Shown: positions 58,718 through 64,000 of the stretch, piece after piece
Numbering within the stretch: the first letter of the stretch is position 1
Layout of the letters: every line of letters starts with the position of its first letter
Source: Cornus controversa
Lineage: Eukaryota > Streptophyta > Magnoliopsida > Cornales > Cornaceae
Length of the DNA: 64,000 nucleotides
Reading direction: 5' to 3'
Assembly (NCBI GenBank): GCA_026545225.1
Contig: CM048850.1
Coordinates: forward strand, 3,100,001 to 3,164,000
The notes under the pieces: model-generated
Databases searched by the model: none
What the model was told of the DNA's origin: nothing
Seen by the model: only the letters and a program-made list of their open reading frames with translations
Position numbers and translations under genes: made by a program

Positions 58718-59257
58718 ATGCTTAGTCACATGAATCATATCTACCACATAGCATATAACACACAACATGCTAATCAAATAAACACATACGATGCACAGTT
58801 GCTTATTGCACAGGGGTATGCAGTCCATGAGGATGAGCTTGCCTTTCCACGTAATATTCATTATGGCACACATGACTGGAATTTGAGCCGATCTCATATG
58901 CACCAGAGAGTCATAGCTGCGCCAGGTGAAGTATCTCGATTGGCTCAGGGAGGAGAACCTGTAGATATACCACCACTAGTGGAAGATCCAGAGGAGATGA
59001 AAGCAGAAGAAGATGAGGTACATGCACAAGCTGGTGGCCAGGATTATCATTATTTAGAGGGACAGATTGTTGGGTTGACCACCCAGTTTGACACCCTACA
59101 GACAGAGGTTTTTACCCAGTTTGGAGTTATGAGGACTGAGATGGCGGATCACTTTCGTGAGACTCGTCAGGATCAACTAGAGATGATGAGGATGCTGCGT
59201 GCACTGATGCGCCAGGCAAACTTGGATCCGGATACTCAGTCACCACCACATCCTTGA
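58718..59257 (+). pseudogene. 3' ORF of an Athila-like retrotransposon (hypothetical, coiled-coil)
   Basis: Open for 180 codons. The first 25 or so (to about 58,790) look fused from the neighbouring element. From GYAVHEDELAFPRN onward it reads as the acidic linker and coiled-coil segment (LEGQIVGLTTQFDTLQTEVF, then FRETRQDQLEMMRMLRALM) seen in proteins of Athila/Tat-type elements. Function is not known. It is followed by T-rich 3' sequence and AAGTTTGGGGGTG, a purine-tract-like motif of that group that is repeated at 62,594. It is cut off from its gag by the LTR A element. Confidence 0.55.
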
Positions 59258-59477
59258 ATGGAAGGTAATTGTCTTTTGTATTTTATTTTATTTTATTCTT
59301 AGTTTTTTTTTTCTGTAGTTAGATTTTTCTTATAGAAAAAAAATTAGGATTTTTCTCTTTCATATTTATTTTCACCCATACTATTTCACTTTATCTTTGG
59401 GGTATAGTGGTTTGTTTTGACAGGTTATATCATCCAAGTTTGGGGGTGTGCTTGCATTGCCTTCATGCTATTGGTTT
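59258..59477 (+). other. Athila-like 3' internal sequence
   Basis: T-rich non-coding stretch with CCAAGTTTGGGGGTGTGC near 59,433. It is interrupted at 59,478 by solo LTR B and resumes at 62,487. Confidence 0.5.
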
Positions 59478-59708
59478 TGTCACGGCCCAATTCCCGACTC
59501 CCAGAAAATCGGATGTGAACCGGTTCATTAAACCTCAATGAACCTCCTCATATGTCTCGATTACCGTGGAAGCTAAACATGCGCATGTAGTTATCTATGC
59601 GTATACTCATCATTATCTGTCCCAATGGGCCACACATCGGTCTATGTATGCATGACATTTCATTTCCACTCTTAGATCACAAAAAAACACATTTTTAAGG
59701 GTTACAGG

Positions 59709-59864
59709 ACTTTCAGTCGCCTGAAAATTAAGTTTGAGTCGCCTGAAAATTCCAGTAAGTTTGCAATTTAAAACTAACACTTTCAGCCGCCTGAAAGTGA
59801 ACTTTCAGCAGGCTAAAAGTGCACTTTTAGCAGGCTGAAAGTGGACTTTCAGCAGGCTGAAAGT
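59709..59864 (-). repeat. Dyad-word cassette of LTR B (CAG word)
   Basis: Five to six words are present: CTTTCAGTCGCCTGAAAA, CTTTCAGCCGCCTGAAAG (59,780), CTTTCAGCAGGCTAAAAG, CTTTTAGCAGGCTGAAAG and CTTTCAGCAGGCTGAAAG (59,846). They occupy the place of the TTTGAG...CTCAAA words in the plus-strand B copy; outer flanks are nearly identical. Confidence 0.88.
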
Positions 59865-60969
59865 GCCTGTGTCTAGACTTTTGACAGCATTCCTCAATCT
59901 GACTTCAAATGCTAATATCTTACAATCCGTAAGTCCGTTTGACTTGAAATTTGACATGGGTCATCCTCAACGTGTCTAGTTTCTAACCCAATTTGAATCA
60001 CTCAAAAATACCAACCACAGCTCAAGTTATACTCAATTTAGTGGGCATGGGTCAGACTACCCACTCATGCACTAACACATGCATATCTTTCTCAATTTAA
60101 ATCCAAACAAGGTCCATAACCTATCAAAATGAAGCTAACATAATTCTCTTACTATATACATAAATTCCATTCACTCCTTGAACTCAAAATGGACACTTTT
60201 GAGCATTTGTCCCCCCAATGGCTACTTTAATGCCTTAATGGCCATCAAGTATATTCACATAACATGCATTTCACATTTGAAATGTAATTCCATCAATTTT
60301 TCTTACCATCTTCACTCAAGAACTCATGCATACATACTTTCCATAATCCATTTGCTCATGAGCAACCATACAAGAAATCACAACCAAAGAGGAAAATGGT
60401 CCTAAGGTGTCATACATCTCCAACACACTTTTCTCAAAAGATACATACCATTCATGTGATTTTTCCAAGTTTATAGTCATTATAAGAATTCACGCATAAG
60501 GTTCAAAATGCCATAAATTCTACCATGACTAAAACTAAATCATTACCGTGCCACAAGCCGGCACAGATAGCCAAATGCACAATTGTCCAAAAATATAGCA
60601 AAATATAGCTAGAACTCTCTCCTTGGACACTCAAGTCCCATCTGTCATCGGCGCCTTATCTGTAAAAGAGTTTATAATAAAGGGGTGAGCACCACTGCGG
60701 CTCAGTAAAGGTTCCCCAACCCTCCTAAGTGCCGACACGACACGACCTACATGAATGTATGCCACTACATTACATGTATCATCCAACATATACCATGTTC
60801 ATTTGCAAGCAATGCATATATAAAAGAATGCATTAAACACATAGCATACTTCATAATTTAGAATGGAAGCATTAACCACACTCTTGTCTCTCTCTCGGAC
60901 TCAACCCGAGACCCTAGCATGATTCTTGACCAACCACACAACCTAGGCTATTTTACACCCAAGCTCAGA

Positions 60970-61260
60970 ATTTTCATCACTGAGAACATCGGTCCTACCA
61001 AGTAATGAAACTGTTTTAACACGCATCACCGAGAACATCGGTCCTACCAGGTGATGAGATCATTTTTGGAATGCACCACTGAGAACATCGGTCCTACCAA
61101 GTGATGAGATATTTTTGAAATGCACCACTGAGAACATCGGTCCTACCAAGTGATGAGATATCTTCGGACTACACCACCGAGAACATCGGTCCTACCAAGT
61201 GATGAGACCCTCACAAGATTTTCACCGAGAACTCCCACCTCCAAGGTGGTCTAACCACTC
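60970..61260 (-). repeat. 49-bp tandem array of LTR B, minus copy
   Basis: Five copies of a core, GAGAACATCGGTCCTACCA, start at 60,982, 61,031, 61,081, 61,130 and 61,179, and a decayed sixth follows. Each is bounded by arms CATCAC and GTGATG or close variants (CACCAC, TAATGA), so each unit is hairpin-capable. The plus-strand B copy has a different, CTCGGAG-core array at this place. Confidence 0.85.
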
Positions 61261-62486
61261 CAACGCCCTCACCGAGTGTCCACCTACTCTAGGCAATTCG
61301 ACCACTTTTCCCATTTCCTCACAACGGTCCCATATATACATTTCGAACATATTGTACTCAAGCACTCAATATTCATGCTTCACAATGCATTATCTAGTTA
61401 TAAAGAAACATAGCATGCATTTCATCTCCACAAAACCACATATACCACATATATATAAACACATACATATAACCTCTCATATGCATACAACTTCAAAATT
61501 TGCATACTTTACTCATGCCACACTAAATGCATAATTTTAACATATGGAACTAACATGCATTCAACCACCTCATATTCCACATATAATCACATATATGACA
61601 CAAGGTTAGGCATTTGCACATAAATCCCAAATTGAGCACATAAAACCTATATACCCAATTTCTTCATTTCACACACTTTAACCCACATGCTAAACCTACA
61701 CAAGGATACCAAATGTGCAAAGATAGGACTCAAGAGAAGGAGAAAACACAAATTTTTACACCCCTCACCGTCCTAAATCATGTGATACACAACCTACACA
61801 TCTCCTCTCCACCCGAAACCCTAGAATCGACAATTAGGAGAGAAGAAGAACCCCTACCTCAAAAATGAAGGCCTTCCAAGCACTTCACCAATTTTCCAAC
61901 GGAGTCTACCTTGCCGAATCACCACTTTGATCGGTTCAAAGGGAAGCCCTAACCGTCCCCTACGTATCTCCCTCCTTCGGCGAGTCTTGAATCCAAGCCG
62001 AACGGGTCCGAAATGTAGAGAGAAGGGAGAGCTTTGAAGATGGAGAACTTTAGAGAGAGAAAGAGGCGTGAGATCTGCTGAAATGTCCTTGCCACTGATA
62101 TTTAAAATATCTAGGGCTTGCAAAAAGACCAAAATACCCCTAGGCCACTTAACGCACCTTCCCAGACTCCTTTTTCGATTCTGAAAACTCCTACGGTCTC
62201 GAAATCACTTCCTCTACTCTCTAAACATTTCATCTCAGCCATTCTCAAAAATAGATATTTTCAAAAAAATTTCGGATTTCCGAACCCACTTAAGTCGCAC
62301 CCTGGGCCTCGATTTGACCAAAAAGTCAAACTTCTCCAATTCTCCCAAAAACTTTCCAAAACCTTAAAAACATTCCCCAAACATGTTTTTCACACTCAAA
62401 ACATGTTAAACACCACTCAAAATGCATTTATGCCAATTGTGATGCGAAAAATGCAAAATCGGCCAAAATTGGTCACGGTCTCTCCA

Positions 62487-63076
62487 GGTTTGCTATATTT
62501 TCTTGCCACTACTCTCCGGATTTTTGGTAACATCGTTCTTACTCTTCTCTATGCTTTTATTGGGTGTACATTGAGGATAATGTACAGTTTAAGTTTGGGG
62601 GTGAGGCGATGCCTATTTATGTGCTTTAATGCATATGGGGGGAAATTTTTATTAAATTCTTCTTGTTTTAGGATTTTTGGTTATTTTATTTTTCTTAGTT
62701 TGTTTATTTTATTTCTTGTGTTTTATTTTTAGATAGAATGTTTTTACATTATTCAAAGGGTTAATACCTTCTGTAAGTGCTTAACTTGCAATTTTTTAGT
62801 ATGTTTTAAATTCTTGAAAACTATGGTTTAAATTATGTAGTTTTAATCATGATTTGCATTGACATGCTTTGGTGTAATTAGCTTTAGTTTTTTACATACA
62901 CAGACACACTAGCATAATCTTATGGGGTATAAACTTTGGTTTTGAATTATTGAGTTACATATGCTTGATATTAATTAGTATCTCTTGAGAATGAGTACCG
63001 ATAATGTGTTTTACTTGACTTCAATGAAAAAAAAAGAGAAAAAAAAAGACGAAAAAAAAGAAGAAAAAGAATATGT
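62487..63076 (+). other. Athila-like 3' internal sequence, continuation
   Basis: It resumes after the GGTTT duplication. TTTAAGTTTGGGGGTGAGG (62,589-62,607) resembles the purine-rich motif upstream of 3' LTRs in this group. An A/G-rich stretch (63,027-63,070) precedes the LTR D copy. The open frame ending at 62,732 spans the LTR B border and is not a gene. Confidence 0.5.
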
Positions 63077-64000
63077 GATTTTGGGCTTTTAAAGAAGATA
63101 TCCAAAATGGTTAGATGAAGCCTACATCAAGGAGATCCATTCAACCATTTATTTCAACTCAAATCAGCCCAAGGAAGAGGTCCAAAAGAATTACAGCTGC
63201 TTAAGAAGGTTTCGGGCATGAAGCCCAAATCTACGCATAATACAGTCTTAATCTCATTTTGGAAAACGGACCAGAAGTCTTATTTTTGAGCCTTAAATCG
63301 ACTTAATTTACATTAAAGTTAAACGAAATTTGAGTTTGCACACTTTTGTATTTCATGAAAATTCCGTGAATTGGACTTCTAGCAGGTCAAAAGTTGGGCC
63401 GAACGTCAGCAAGAAAAACCCACCTGATTAGTGCTGTGGGAAAACCTAATTAATTCCTAACTAGATTAGGACTTTGGTGTATTCTCTTGGGGCATAAAGT
63501 GAAAATTTGGAGGCTGAGTTGGGAGGAGATTATAGAGATTGGAGAGTCTGAGAGAGCTTTGGACAGAACAGAAGACATACTTTGTAGAGCCATTGGAGAA
63601 CGAAGTCATACGCATAATTCATGAAGATGATGCCTTCTTCCTCAACAGTTGAAGCTTCTTCTTCTACCATGAGCGGCTAGTTCATCCACTAGGGTTTTGA
63701 TGTAACCCTAACAAAGTATCAATGGTTTGATTGTTTTAATTATTGGGGACCTTTATATACATGCATAGATTGTGTAATTTAGAGGATTCTTATTATAGAA
63801 ATTGAGCAATAAAAGTCTTGTAAATTCAATCTCAATGATTTCTATCTTGTCTCAGATATTTAGTTGTTGTTATTGAACTCAATCTCTCTTATTTTTTGTG
63901 ATCATGAGAGTTATTATTACACAATGGTAATCACTGAATATATCATTAAAAGCTTTGATGGATTATGCCTAGAGAAGATGAACCATACTGCACCCTAGAT
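63077..64000 (+). repeat. LTR D copy, probable 3' LTR of the Athila-like element, cut by window end
   Basis: It begins within LTR D at TGATTTTGGGCTTTTAAAG (the first 140-150 bp of the LTR are absent) and follows the 51,601 copy and solo LTR D to the window end at GCACCCTAGAT. Confidence 0.8.

Larger units (their letters stand above)
59478..62486 (-). mobile_element. Solo LTR B, minus strand, nested in the Athila-like element
   Basis: This 3009-bp insert has a perfect GGTTT duplication (59,473-59,477 and 62,487-62,491). On the minus strand it starts TGGAGAGACCGTGACC and ends GGGCCGTGACA. It is collinear with the plus-strand B LTR (32,211-35,616) outside two zones, the array at 60,970-61,260 and the dyad words at 59,709-59,864, where the sequence is different. 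Confidence 0.92.

Noticed and set aside
60970-61260. 49-bp repeats as a CRISPR array or satellite
   Set aside because: They lie inside a solo LTR with a TSD and have only five copies. They were kept as an LTR-internal array.
62118-62732. 204-codon open frame near the right end
   Set aside because: It starts in the antisense of LTR B, crosses the GGTTT duplication at 62,487 and ends in Athila-like non-coding sequence, so it is chance openness across an insertion border.
1-64000. tRNA and rRNA genes
   Set aside because: The only tRNA-related sequences seen are primer binding sites complementary to tRNA-Met; no cloverleaf or rRNA segment was recognised by eye.

Overview
This is plant nuclear DNA. 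A NAC transcription-factor exon, an N-terminal NAD-kinase-like gene with GT-AG introns, TRIM elements, a Mutator-like element and Ty1-copia and Ty3-gypsy retrotransposons together point to a flowering plant, most likely a eudicot with a large repeat-rich genome. The species cannot be fixed from the sequence. About 90% of the window is transposon-derived and only one plausible host gene is seen.

Left block (1-20,086): layered retrotransposons. A decayed Copia (relic 1) is split by a Ty3-gypsy element (958-9973, target-site duplication, TSD, TGATA). That element's RNase H region is itself split by a solo Copia LTR (5961-6402, TSD AACAC). A LINE scrap (about 11.8-12.1 kb, minus) follows, then a second Copia relic (12,600-13,733). 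The 3' LTR of relic 2 belongs to the same family as the solo LTR and is cut twice: by a TRIM (13,846-14,581) and by a young Copia (14,596-19,858, TSD AAGTG) whose LTRs are nearly identical.

Host gene block (20,087-26,436): on the minus strand, three exons with matching splice phases (25,761-25,735; 21,304-21,142; 21,011-20,892) encode the N-terminal part of an NADK1-type NAD kinase. Intron 1 carries a Pack-MULE (21,506-23,231, 9-bp TSD) holding the first exon of a NAC gene, and a TRIM solo LTR (23,348-23,569, TSD AACAA). The kinase-domain exons are not in the window, so the gene is either cut off or continues beyond the left edge.

Right block (26,437-64,000): mostly very long (2.8-4 kb) gypsy LTRs, called A, B, B2, C, E and F here, largely solo and nested. 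A (28,857-36,615, TSD GAGTT) sits in C. B (32,211-35,616) sits in A. A 567-bp TRIM (TSD TGCAT) sits in B. D (40,551-42,066, TSD GGTTT) sits in B2. E (48,344-51,447, TSD TGGTG) sits in a gag pseudogene. A minus-strand A LTR and a minus-strand B LTR (TSD GGTTT) interrupt a wrecked Athila-like element spanning 51,601 to beyond 64,000.

The most unusual signal lies inside these long LTRs. They carry arrays of short dyad-symmetric (hairpin-capable) words. At homologous LTR positions different copies use different words, and paired changes preserve the symmetry. All alignments were done by eye; no search or computed alignment was run.
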